DNA from: an uncultured Oscillospiraceae bacterium
GTDB lineage: Bacteria > Bacillota > Clostridia > Oscillospirales > Oscillospiraceae
Length of the DNA stretch: 19,861 nt
NCBI GenBank assembly: GCA_944385195.1
Contig: CALWWH010000115.1
Coordinates: 1-19,861 of the forward strand
Reading direction: 5' to 3'
Shown here piece by piece: positions 14,446 to 19,861 of the stretch. How positions within the stretch are numbered: position 1 is the stretch's first letter; the number at the start of each line of letters is the position of its first letter. The position numbers and the translations under genes were made by a program. Below the pieces are notes generated by a model, which was not told the origin of the DNA, made no database searches, and was given only the letters and a program-made list of their open reading frames with translations.

Positions 14446-14510
14446 GCCAACGAGAGAAAATAAAACGAGAAAAAATAAAAACAAATAAAAGAAAATAAAA
14501 TAAAATAAGG
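14446..14510 (+). promoter_or_regulatory. A-rich leader before the GH51 gene
   Basis: A run of about 60 bases is almost entirely A with scattered AATAAAA, AAGAAAA and similar blocks and virtually no secondary structure, in strong contrast to the GC-rich surroundings. It ends at AAGGGAAGAGGG, the ribosome-binding site. It could be a translation enhancer or unstructured ribosome standby site. No good promoter hexamers are seen in it. Confidence 0.5.
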
Positions 14511-14524
14511 GAAGAGGGTTTTGT

Positions 14525-16141
14525 ATGAGAAAAAAGGCATTAATCATTGCACACCCCCAGTATATCATTGGACAAATCTCTCAGAATCTATACAGCGCCT
14601 ATCTGGAGCCCATCGGCACCCAGATGAACGGCGGCATGTATAACCCCGGCCATCCCACCGCAGATAAGATGGGTCTGCGCCACGACATGATCGATGCGCT
14701 CAAGTCTGCCAAGGTCCCCGCGATTCGTCTGCCTGGCGGCAACTTCGTCTCCGGCTGGGAGTGGAAGGACTCCATCGGCCCCAAATCCGAGCGCAAGGCA
14801 CATCTGGATCTGGCCTGGAAGCAGATCTACACCAATGAGGTCGGCCACGACGAATTCCTCACCTGGGCGGAGCTGTGCGGTATGGAGCCCATGTACACCA
14901 TCAACCTGGGCACCGGGGATCTCAAGGACGCCATCCATATCATCGAGTACTCCAACCACAAGGGCGACACCTACTGGTCCGACCTGCGGCGCAAAAACGG
15001 CCACGAGAAGCCCTATGGCGTCAAAAAATGGTATCTCGGCAACGAGATGGACGGCCCCTGGCAGATCGGCACCTGGGAGCGCGATCCCCGCGGCTATGGC
15101 CGCATGGCCCGCGAGGTCTCCAAGGCCATGAAGCTGGTCGACAACACGGTCCAGACCATCGCCTGCGTCTCCTGCTCTCCCTTCCTGCCCCACTATCCGC
15201 AGTGGGATATGGAAGTTCTTGAGGAGTGCTACGAGGTCGTCGACTACATCTCCATGCACCACTACCACACCGCCAATGGCCAGGACATGGCCTCTCTGAT
15301 GGCTGCCGGCGAGTATTATGAGAACTACATCAAGACCGAGATTGCCCTGTGCGACTTCATGCAGGCAAAGCTGGCCTCTCCGAAGAAAATGATGCTCTCC
15401 ATCGACGAGTACGGCTCCCACTTCGGCAGTACCAACTCCATGACCTATCAGCCCCTGAGCCACGGCCGCGATGCCCACAGGCTGGCGGGAGCGTATTTTA
15501 ACTATCAGCGCTACCCGGACTACGTCAAATACGACCCCAGCCACATGAACTTCAGCGCCCGTCCCCGGGGCGGCGACATGCTCAATGCGCTGACCTCTGG
15601 CTCCACTATCCTGAGTTTCCTGCGCCATGCCGACCGCGTCAAGATCGGCTGCATGACCGGCGGACTTGCCGCCTACGCCGCCTGCGACAATGCGCATGTT
15701 TGGCGCGCCGGTATCTTCTATGTGATGCAGGATCTGCAAACCTACGGCCGCGGCACTTCGCTGCAGCTGGCTGTGGATTGCGACACCTATGATGTGCCCA
15801 GCTACGCCATCGATGATGTGCAGGCCTACGCCGAACTGGAGGGCGTCAAGTATATCGACGCCGCCGGGGCGCTCGATGAGGAGAACGGCGCGCTCAACAT
15901 CTTCGTCATCAACCGCAACTGGGAAGAGGACAACGAGCTGGAGCTGGATGTCTCCGCCTTTGACGGCTACCAGTTTGTAGCGCACTCTCAGCTCTATTCC
16001 GAGGATCTCGATGCGTACAACAGCTACGAGAATCCGGACGCCGTCGTCCCCACGCTCAACACCCAAACCAAAGTCGAGGGCGGTAAACTGACCGCCACGG
16101 TCAAGAAACTGTCCTGGAACGTCTTTCAGTTCCGCAAGTAA
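14525..16141 (+). CDS. GH51 alpha-L-arabinofuranosidase-like enzyme, divergent
   Basis: A 538-residue protein that aligns along its length with intracellular GH51 AbfA enzymes: 'GGMYNPGHPTAD', 'RLPGGNFVSGWEW' (68-80), 'LDLAWKQIYTNEVG', 'WYLGNEMDGPWQIG' with acid/base Glu174, 'YISMHHYH' (241-248), 'LSIDEYGSHF' with nucleophile Glu295, 'HADRVKIGCM', and a beta-sandwich ending 'KLSWNVFQFRK'. It should remove arabinofuranose side chains in the cytoplasm; no signal peptide is present. Several normally conserved active-site positions differ: the usual FIEHLG reads YLEPIG, DEWNVWY reads DEYGSHF, and the Q of CLAQLVN reads G (CMTGGLA). Either the sugar preference has shifted or activity is altered. 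The start is fixed by AAGGGAAGAGGG ahead of the ATG. It is last in the run and is followed by a strong terminator. Confidence 0.88.
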   Translation: MRKKALIIAHPQYIIGQISQNLYSAYLEPIGTQMNGGMYNPGHPTADKMGLRHDMIDALKSAKVPAIRLPGGNFVSGWEWKDSIGPKSERKAHLDLAWKQIYTNEVGHDEFLTWAELCGMEPMYTINLGTGDLKDAIHIIEYSNHKGDTYWSDLRRKNGHEKPYGVKKWYLGNEMDGPWQIGTWERDPRGYGRMAREVSKAMKLVDNTVQTIACVSCSPFLPHYPQWDMEVLEECYEVVDYISMHHYHTANGQDMASLMAAGEYYENYIKTEIALCDFMQAKLASPKKMMLSIDEYGSHFGSTNSMTYQPLSHGRDAHRLAGAYFNYQRYPDYVKYDPSHMNFSARPRGGDMLNALTSGSTILSFLRHADRVKIGCMTGGLAAYAACDNAHVWRAGIFYVMQDLQTYGRGTSLQLAVDCDTYDVPSYAIDDVQAYAELEGVKYIDAAGALDEENGALNIFVINRNWEEDNELELDVSAFDGYQFVAHSQLYSEDLDAYNSYENPDAVVPTLNTQTKVEGGKLTATVKKLSWNVFQFRK

Positions 16142-16147
16142 GCTATG

Positions 16148-16197
16148 AAAAGCAGCACAGCGCAGGGCGTGAGGCACTCCCCGCTGTGCTGCTTTTT
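16148..16197 (+). terminator. Intrinsic terminator after the GH51 gene
   Basis: A perfect 15-bp stem, 16148-16162 with 16182-16196 (AAAAGCAGCACAGCG and its complement), ends in a run of five T seven bases after the stop codon. It closes the sugar locus. Confidence 0.92.
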
Positions 16198-16242
16198 CTA
16201 ATTTCAGACCGCTGACCCTCTGGCCCTGCGCCCTTTGGGGGC

Positions 16243-16887
16243 TCAGCTTATTTTTTTGCTAAAATACCAGCTGGCCGCCACTGACAGGGCTGCCCACAAA
16301 ATCACCAGCACCCCCATGGCGAGCAAGCCCGCCCAGCCCGGCAACAGTACCCCGCCGAGCAGCACCAGCAGGCCGCAGGCCATCCCGGTATAGCCGCCGA
16401 AGCGCTGGGACTTGGCCCAGACCGCCTCACTGTTCATGCTCCAAACGGTGCGCACGCCAAAGACCGCGTTCATAGGCGCCTTGGGCATGAGATTGCAGAG
16501 AAAGGTCAAAAGCAGCCCCGCGCCAGAGACCACCAGCTTCAGCGTGTCGGTCATCGAAGAGAGGCCGCCGCTGCTGGCCGCCAGCCACAGCGCCCAGACG
16601 GTGATGCCGTCAAAAAGCAGCAGCGTCCCACAGCCGGCGATGACGACCAGCCGCTCCAGGCCCGCCTGGCTGCGGGACCGGCGGCCAATGACCCAGAACA
16701 GCAGCGCCATAAACCCCGTCAGTGCCGGGAGCAGCAGCAGCTCATAGGGGCTGCCGTAGCGGTCGGCGATGCCTGCGGCGTTAAAGTGCAGCGGCACCTC
16801 GTCGGGCAGGAACGCAATCCCCACCGCGGTGATGGCAAACCCCAACAGCGTAAGCCAAAACAGAGGCCTATATCTCACTGGTTTCAT
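16243..16887 (-). CDS. DUF1648/SdpI-family membrane protein
   Basis: A 214-residue integral membrane protein with about six hydrophobic segments (near 8-27, 50-68, 80-103, 117-132, 166-184 and 187-207). The DUF1648 signature is at residues 27-46 ('LPDEVPLHFNAAG', then 'DRYGS'). The SdpI-type loop 'NAVFGVRTVWSMNS', followed by a Trp and 'RFGG', spans 140-165. Family members include SdpI of Bacillus, which protects cells from the toxin SdpC and captures its repressor at the membrane. Most homologues have no known role, and no SdpC-like toxin gene is visible here. AAGGAG lies nine bases before the ATG. It is 75 bp downstream of the tannase-like gene and probably in the same transcript. An SdpI family assignment is firm; an immunity function is only a possibility. 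Confidence 0.82.
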   Translation of the reverse strand: MKPVRYRPLFWLTLLGFAITAVGIAFLPDEVPLHFNAAGIADRYGSPYELLLLPALTGFMALLFWVIGRRSRSQAGLERLVVIAGCGTLLLFDGITVWALWLAASSGGLSSMTDTLKLVVSGAGLLLTFLCNLMPKAPMNAVFGVRTVWSMNSEAVWAKSQRFGGYTGMACGLLVLLGGVLLPGWAGLLAMGVLVILWAALSVAASWYFSKKIS

Positions 16888-16912
16888 CTCTCTGCGCTCC
16901 TTTCAGCTCCGT

Positions 16913-16927
16913 CAGCCCTTTGGGCTG
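16913..16927. repeat. Small hairpin between the tannase-like and SdpI-like genes
   Basis: CAGCCC-TTT-GGGCTG is a 6-bp stem with a 3-base loop in the 75-bp gap. No T-run follows on the minus strand, so it is not an evident terminator; it may modestly affect mRNA stability. Confidence 0.4.
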
Positions 16928-16962
16928 GCCCCATAGCGTATCGTTGTCCCCGGGACGGGCTC

Positions 16963-18285
16963 TTACCTGCAAAGTCCGTCTATCCAGGCAAAAAGCTCCG
17001 GCAGGTCGTAGTCGCCGGCATGGGGCACGCCCCAGGGAAGAGAATAATCCACGTCAATCCCCTCGGCCCTGAGCGCGTTGACAAGCAGGGCTGAGATCGC
17101 CAGAGAGGTATCCCGGTCCGCCGCGCCGTGCCGCACCCGGAAATGGGGGGCTGTGTCGGCTTTGCCCACATAGGCGATGGGGTCCATCATGCGGATCTGA
17201 TCCGGCTCTGCCATGCTGCCGCCGGCCTGGCTGTGGGCCATGCCAAAGTCGGTGAAGTGACGCGCCTGGCCGTACGCATCGCAAAAAAGCTGCGTCTCCG
17301 GAGAGTTCAGGGCCAGATCATCAAAGGCCGGGGCGAGTTTCATCCGGCCCCGGTAGCCAACGAAGGCGCGGAAGTCCACCGCCGTGACCTGGCCGCCGGC
17401 AATGCTGAGGCAGCCCAGGGCGCTCAGGTCCTCCCCCCGATCCAGCGCCTGCTGGGCAGAGGCAATGACCATATGGCGCAGCTGTTCCTCAAGGGCCTCA
17501 ACGCTGCCGCCCAGCTCCGCCACATGGGCCGGGAAGGCCGCCGCCAGCTCCCTGGACAGGGCCTGCCGGGCCTGGTCCATGACGCCCTCGACCAGCTGCG
17601 GGCCATTGGGGCCGAAGGCAAAGCGCTTGTAGTCATTGACTCCGACGAACTCCCACTCATAGGCCTTATCCGCGTGGTGCAGGTGGATAATGGGGCAGTA
17701 GCAGGAGGCGGCAAAGACGTCATCCCGGGCCTCGGCGGCGCCCATCTGCGCCAGGTAGGGGGCATAGTCCGGATGGTTGCCGGTGCTGCCCAGCAGGGCG
17801 GCCATGGCCCCACCGGCGCTGGTGCCGTTGGGGATGATCCGCTCCACGTCGCCGGGGATGCGCCCGGCGTTGTGGCGCAGCCATCGGACGGCGGCCTTTA
17901 GGTCGCAGATGGCCGCCGGGGCACGCCCAAGGCTGCGGCCCTGCGCATCTTTCAGGCGGTTGCCCCGAGCGCCGGGACACGCCACAACGTAGCCCTGCCG
18001 CAGCGCTGCGGCGACCGTGGCCCCAGCGCCCCGGGTCTGCGGCGTCGCCGCGGGCCCGGGCATAAAGCCGCCGACCGTGTTGGGGAAGAAGATGGGCGCC
18101 GTTGCAGCGGTATAGCCGTTGACGCTGCCACCTTCAAAATACGCCGCCGGGGCGTAGAGGTTCATGCTTTGCAGCTCGCTGACGGGGTTGGCAATGTAGA
18201 CAATTCCCTCCCAGGCGCGAACCTCCATCCCGTCACAGAGGGTCTGGCTGAGGTACCCTTCGGGTTCAAAACGCAGTTGATCCAT
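16963..18285 (-). CDS. Subtype-B tannase-like esterase (alpha/beta hydrolase)
   Basis: A 440-residue hydrolase without a signal peptide. The nucleophile elbow GTSAGG puts Ser156 in place. 'RHGAADRDTS' gives the acid Asp390 and a second Asp392, and 'LPWGVPHAGDYDL' gives His422. 'GRMKLAPAFD' (Lys316) and Glu330 lie upstream. From memory, in Lactiplantibacillus plantarum tannase the triad is S163/D419/H451 and the galloyl hydroxyls are held by K343, E357 and D421; the spacing K-E (14), D-D (2) and D-H (32) is identical here. It should therefore hydrolyse galloyl or related phenolic esters in the cytoplasm. The start follows a modest AAAGGGG site and lies only 11 bp after the flavoprotein stop, so the two are co-transcribed. 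Some relatives are annotated simply as alpha/beta hydrolases; exact substrate is untested. Confidence 0.85.
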   Translation of the reverse strand: MDQLRFEPEGYLSQTLCDGMEVRAWEGIVYIANPVSELQSMNLYAPAAYFEGGSVNGYTAATAPIFFPNTVGGFMPGPAATPQTRGAGATVAAALRQGYVVACPGARGNRLKDAQGRSLGRAPAAICDLKAAVRWLRHNAGRIPGDVERIIPNGTSAGGAMAALLGSTGNHPDYAPYLAQMGAAEARDDVFAASCYCPIIHLHHADKAYEWEFVGVNDYKRFAFGPNGPQLVEGVMDQARQALSRELAAAFPAHVAELGGSVEALEEQLRHMVIASAQQALDRGEDLSALGCLSIAGGQVTAVDFRAFVGYRGRMKLAPAFDDLALNSPETQLFCDAYGQARHFTDFGMAHSQAGGSMAEPDQIRMMDPIAYVGKADTAPHFRVRHGAADRDTSLAISALLVNALRAEGIDVDYSLPWGVPHAGDYDLPELFAWIDGLCR

Positions 18286-18296
18286 CGCAGCCCCTT

Positions 18297-18914
18297 TTAT
18301 CGAACGAAGTTGGTCCCCTGGCGCGGCTCCTTCTCTGGCAGGCCATATTTCTCCTTGCCCAGGGCAATGCTCTTCATGAGGAAGGTCATGTTTTTCGCCA
18401 GGGTGCGCATAATTTGCAGGCCCTCGGCATCCTGTGCCGCCTCACCGGGCGCAGCGCCGTGGATGCTGTTCCAATACTGGCTGGAGGCCACGGGCATGCC
18501 GGAAATGGTAAAGAACTTGTTGAGCTCGTCAAAGGCTGCGGACAGTCCGCCGCGGCGGGCGGCGACCACGGCCGCGCCGACCTTCATGGTCTTGTCAAAG
18601 CGGGAGCTATAGAACAGCCGGGTCAGCAGCGCTGTCACTGTGGGGTTGGCGGCGGCGTAATACACCGGGCTGCCGACGACAAGCCCATCGCAGGCCTCGA
18701 ATTTGACCGCAATTTCGTTGACAATGTCGTCGATGACACACTTGCCGGTCTTGAAACAGCTGCCGCAGGCCACGCAGCTGCGGATGGGCAGGTTGCCCAC
18801 CTGAACCAGCTGGGTCTCGACCCCCTCCGCCTCGAAGACGGTGATCATTTCCCTCAGCGCCATGGCGGTGTTGCCATTGGCCTTGGGGCTGCCGTTGAGC
18901 ATGAGAACTTTCAT
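18297..18914 (-). CDS. Flavodoxin-fold NAD(P)H:FMN oxidoreductase with Cys cluster (iron-sulfur flavoprotein-like)
   Basis: A 205-residue protein of the FMN_red/flavodoxin_2 fold. 'LNGSPKANGNT' (6-16) is the FMN phosphate loop, and 'DGLVVGSPVYYAAANPTVTALLTR' in the middle is the flavin-contact segment. Residues 47-59 ('CVACGSCFKTGKC') give C-x2-C-x2-C-x5-C, the compact cluster motif of iron-sulfur flavoproteins, so a [4Fe-4S] cluster is plausible but not proven. Such proteins pass electrons or reduce quinones and other small molecules. The ATG at 18914 is chosen because AAGGAGG (18922-18928) precedes it and the conserved fold begins at once. It is first in the minus-strand run with the tannase-like gene 11 bp downstream, so handling of aromatic products is one attractive idea (inference). 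Confidence 0.87.
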   Translation of the reverse strand: MKVLMLNGSPKANGNTAMALREMITVFEAEGVETQLVQVGNLPIRSCVACGSCFKTGKCVIDDIVNEIAVKFEACDGLVVGSPVYYAAANPTVTALLTRLFYSSRFDKTMKVGAAVVAARRGGLSAAFDELNKFFTISGMPVASSQYWNSIHGAAPGEAAQDAEGLQIMRTLAKNMTFLMKSIALGKEKYGLPEKEPRQGTNFVR

Positions 18915-19028
18915 AATATTTCCTCCTTGATATGCCTCTTGATGCCCCATCCCCGCGGGCTGTTTGCTCTACGCCTACCCGGTGCAGATGGGGTGCAAGC
19001 CGACGGAACAAATGCATCTAACAAAGGT

Positions 19029-19037
19029 ATTATACCA
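19029..19037 (-). promoter_or_regulatory. Extended -10 promoter of the flavoprotein-tannase run
   Basis: On the minus strand TGGTATAAT matches the extended -10 (TG-n-TATAAT) exactly. The -35 position at 17 bp reads TCCACT, a poor match, consistent with an extended -10 promoter. The leader to the ATG at 18914 is about 105 bases and contains a GC-rich region able to fold (CCCCATC / GATGGGG). Confidence 0.65.
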
Positions 19038-19069
19038 CACGTAACACAAAAAGTGGAGCTAAAAAATGC

Positions 19070-19098
19070 TTGACAATCTGGTTTACTTGCTGTAAACT
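19070..19098 (+). promoter_or_regulatory. Promoter of the BlaI-type gene
   Basis: TTGACA (19070-19075), 17 bp, then TAAACT (19093-19098). The -10 overlaps the right half of the first candidate operator, which is ideal for autorepression. Confidence 0.75.
19081..19097. promoter_or_regulatory. Candidate BlaI operator 1
   Basis: GTTTAC-N5-GTAAAC, a perfect 6-bp inverted repeat, lies across the promoter spacer and -10 of the BlaI-type gene. Confidence 0.75.
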
Positions 19099-19109
19099 AT
19101 ACGCAGGTA

Positions 19110-19126
19110 GTCTACAGAGAGTAAAC
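19110..19126. promoter_or_regulatory. Candidate BlaI operator 2
   Basis: GTCTAC-N5-GTAAAC has the same geometry as operator 1 with one changed base. It is 29 bp downstream, between the -10 and the ribosome-binding site (AAGGAGG, 19128-19134). Confidence 0.72.
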
Positions 19127-19142
19127 CAAGGAGGCGACCCCC

Positions 19143-19502
19143 ATGACAGACTACAAGCTCGGTCAGATCGAGCGGCGTTTTGCGGACCTGATCTGGGCCA
19201 ACGAGCCGGTCCGTTCCAGCGACTTGGTACATCTGAGCCAGGCGGCGCTGGATTGGAAGAAGTCCACCACTTACACCATCCTGCGGCGGCTGTGCCAGCG
19301 GGGGCTGTTTCAAAACCAGGGCGGGGTGGTCACTTCCCTGGTGTCTCGGGCCGACTTCGACGCAGCCCGGAGCGAGCAATTTGTCGACGAGACGTTTTCC
19401 GGCTCCCTGCCCGCCTTTTTGGCGGCGTTTACCCGCCGGAAAACGCTCTCTGACGACGAAATTGCACAGCTGCAAGCGCTCATCGAAGCGCAAAGACAAT
19501 GA
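19143..19502 (+). CDS. BlaI/MecI/CopY-family repressor
   Basis: A 119-residue winged-helix repressor. 'YKLGQIERRFADLIWANEPVRSSDL' is the first helical part and 'WKKSTTYTILRRLCQRGLF' (38-56) is the recognition helix and wing approach typical of BlaI/MecI. The C-terminal third is the dimerisation domain. Partners of this family are membrane M56 sensors that trigger cleavage of the repressor, relieving repression of beta-lactam resistance or other envelope-stress genes. Here the partner gene overlaps it by ATGA. The ATG follows AAGGAGG (19128-19134) at eight bases. Two matched inverted repeats on its own promoter point to autoregulation. Whether it also controls the divergent flavoprotein-tannase run is open. 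No beta-lactamase is visible in the window. Confidence 0.92.
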   Translation: MTDYKLGQIERRFADLIWANEPVRSSDLVHLSQAALDWKKSTTYTILRRLCQRGLFQNQGGVVTSLVSRADFDAARSEQFVDETFSGSLPAFLAAFTRRKTLSDDEIAQLQALIEAQRQ

Positions 19503-19861
19503 TCGGCGCCATTTTTCTGCACATCCTGCGCATGAGCGCCACGGCGGCGGCGGTGACCTGCGCCGTGCTCCTGCTGCGATGGCTCCTGCGACGGGCCCCG
19601 CGGGGCATTGTCTACGCCCTCTGGGCGGTGGTGCTCTTCCGGCTGCTCTGCCCGGTGACGCTGGAGGTCCCCTGGGGTCTGCTGCGGCCTGGCCAGATCG
19701 AAAGCTACAGCCTGCTCGGGGAGCAGATCGGCCCAGCGGGCGCAGCCATGGCCGCCTACCGCGCCCTGGGCGACGCAGTGAACGGCGGCATCGGCATGCA
19801 GCACATCCCCACTGCCGGAGGGGCGCTTCTGAGCGTCCGCTGGTGGGAGGTCTGGGTGCTG
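19499..19861 (+). CDS. M56 (BlaR1/MecR1-like) membrane sensor-protease, 3'-truncated by the window edge
   Basis: The frame opens with ATG at 19499, whose ATGA overlaps the BlaI stop codon, and stays open to the last base (121 codons). The start 'MIGAIFLHILRMSATAAAV', a hydrophobic first helix, then 'RRAPRGIVYALWAVVLFRLLCPVTLE', is the usual N-terminus of BlaR1-type M56 proteins: two early membrane helices with a short basic loop. The zinc protease motif (HExxH) would lie beyond the window. There is no separate ribosome-binding site, so translation is probably coupled to the repressor gene. The pair would sense an envelope or antibiotic signal. Because the sensor domain is missing, the signal cannot be deduced. 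Confidence 0.85.
   Translation, partial: MIGAIFLHILRMSATAAAVTCAVLLLRWLLRRAPRGIVYALWAVVLFRLLCPVTLEVPWGLLRPGQIESYSLLGEQIGPAGAAMAAYRALGDAVNGGIGMQHIPTAGGALLSVRWWEVWVL

Noticed and set aside
14588..16177. A 529-codon open frame on the minus strand opposite the GH51 gene
   Set aside because: It is antisense to a clear GH51 protein, has a low-complexity Val/Gly/Ala-rich translation with no recognisable domain, and arises from codon bias in GC-rich DNA.

Overview
The window looks like a GC-rich, spore-forming, Gram-positive anaerobe of the class Clostridia, probably an Oscillospirales-type gut bacterium. This is inferred from MBG/YDG-repeat and SLH surface proteins, a PdaA-type spore-cortex deacetylase, strong AGGAGG ribosome-binding sites, TTGACA/TATAAT promoters, and a BlaI/M56 regulatory pair. 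No tRNA, rRNA, CRISPR array, insertion sequence or phage gene was seen.

Region 1 (1-4600) holds the 3' part of a large repeat-built surface protein (MBG/YDG and Big_2 modules). Ten bases later comes a secreted SLH-domain protein with a Pro-Glu repeat. Converging on it, with a 75-bp coding overlap, is a pdaA-like de-N-acetylase. Region 2 (4600-6230) has a small nitroreductase and uridine phosphorylase transcribed divergently from overlapping promoters. A strong hairpin-plus-U-tract after the nitroreductase ends exactly at the pdaA start codon and contains its Shine-Dalgarno sequence.

Region 3 (6230-16200) is an arabinoxylan-type sugar locus. A GH43 enzyme, followed by a truncated carboxylesterase remnant, faces away from an AraC regulator fused to a GH39-like domain that seems to have lost its acid/base residue. 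Two direct repeats 53 bp apart lie between the two promoters. Downstream on the plus strand are a decayed 3' end of a solute-binding-protein gene, an intact lipoprotein solute-binding protein, a CE1-type (feruloyl-esterase-like) esterase, and a divergent GH51 arabinofuranosidase-like enzyme. A strong terminator ends the run. No permease genes are present. All the enzymes lack signal peptides, so the picture is import of decorated oligosaccharides, removal of side groups in the cytoplasm, and sensing by the fused regulator.

Region 4 (16240-19861) has a minus-strand run of a flavoprotein with a CX2CX2CX5C cluster, a subtype-B tannase-like esterase with all expected catalytic and galloyl-contact residues, and a DUF1648/SdpI-like membrane protein. 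It faces a BlaI-type repressor gene whose stop codon overlaps the start of an M56 (BlaR1-like) gene cut by the window edge. Two identically built inverted repeats, GTYTAC-N5-GTAAAC, sit on the BlaI promoter and are likely its operators.

Nothing here is clearly a wholly new system. The best leads are the pseudoenzyme-type AraC-GH39 regulator with its spaced operator, the two hairpins that may act as attenuators, the GH51 protein with changed active-site residues, and the BlaI operator array facing a tannase operon.
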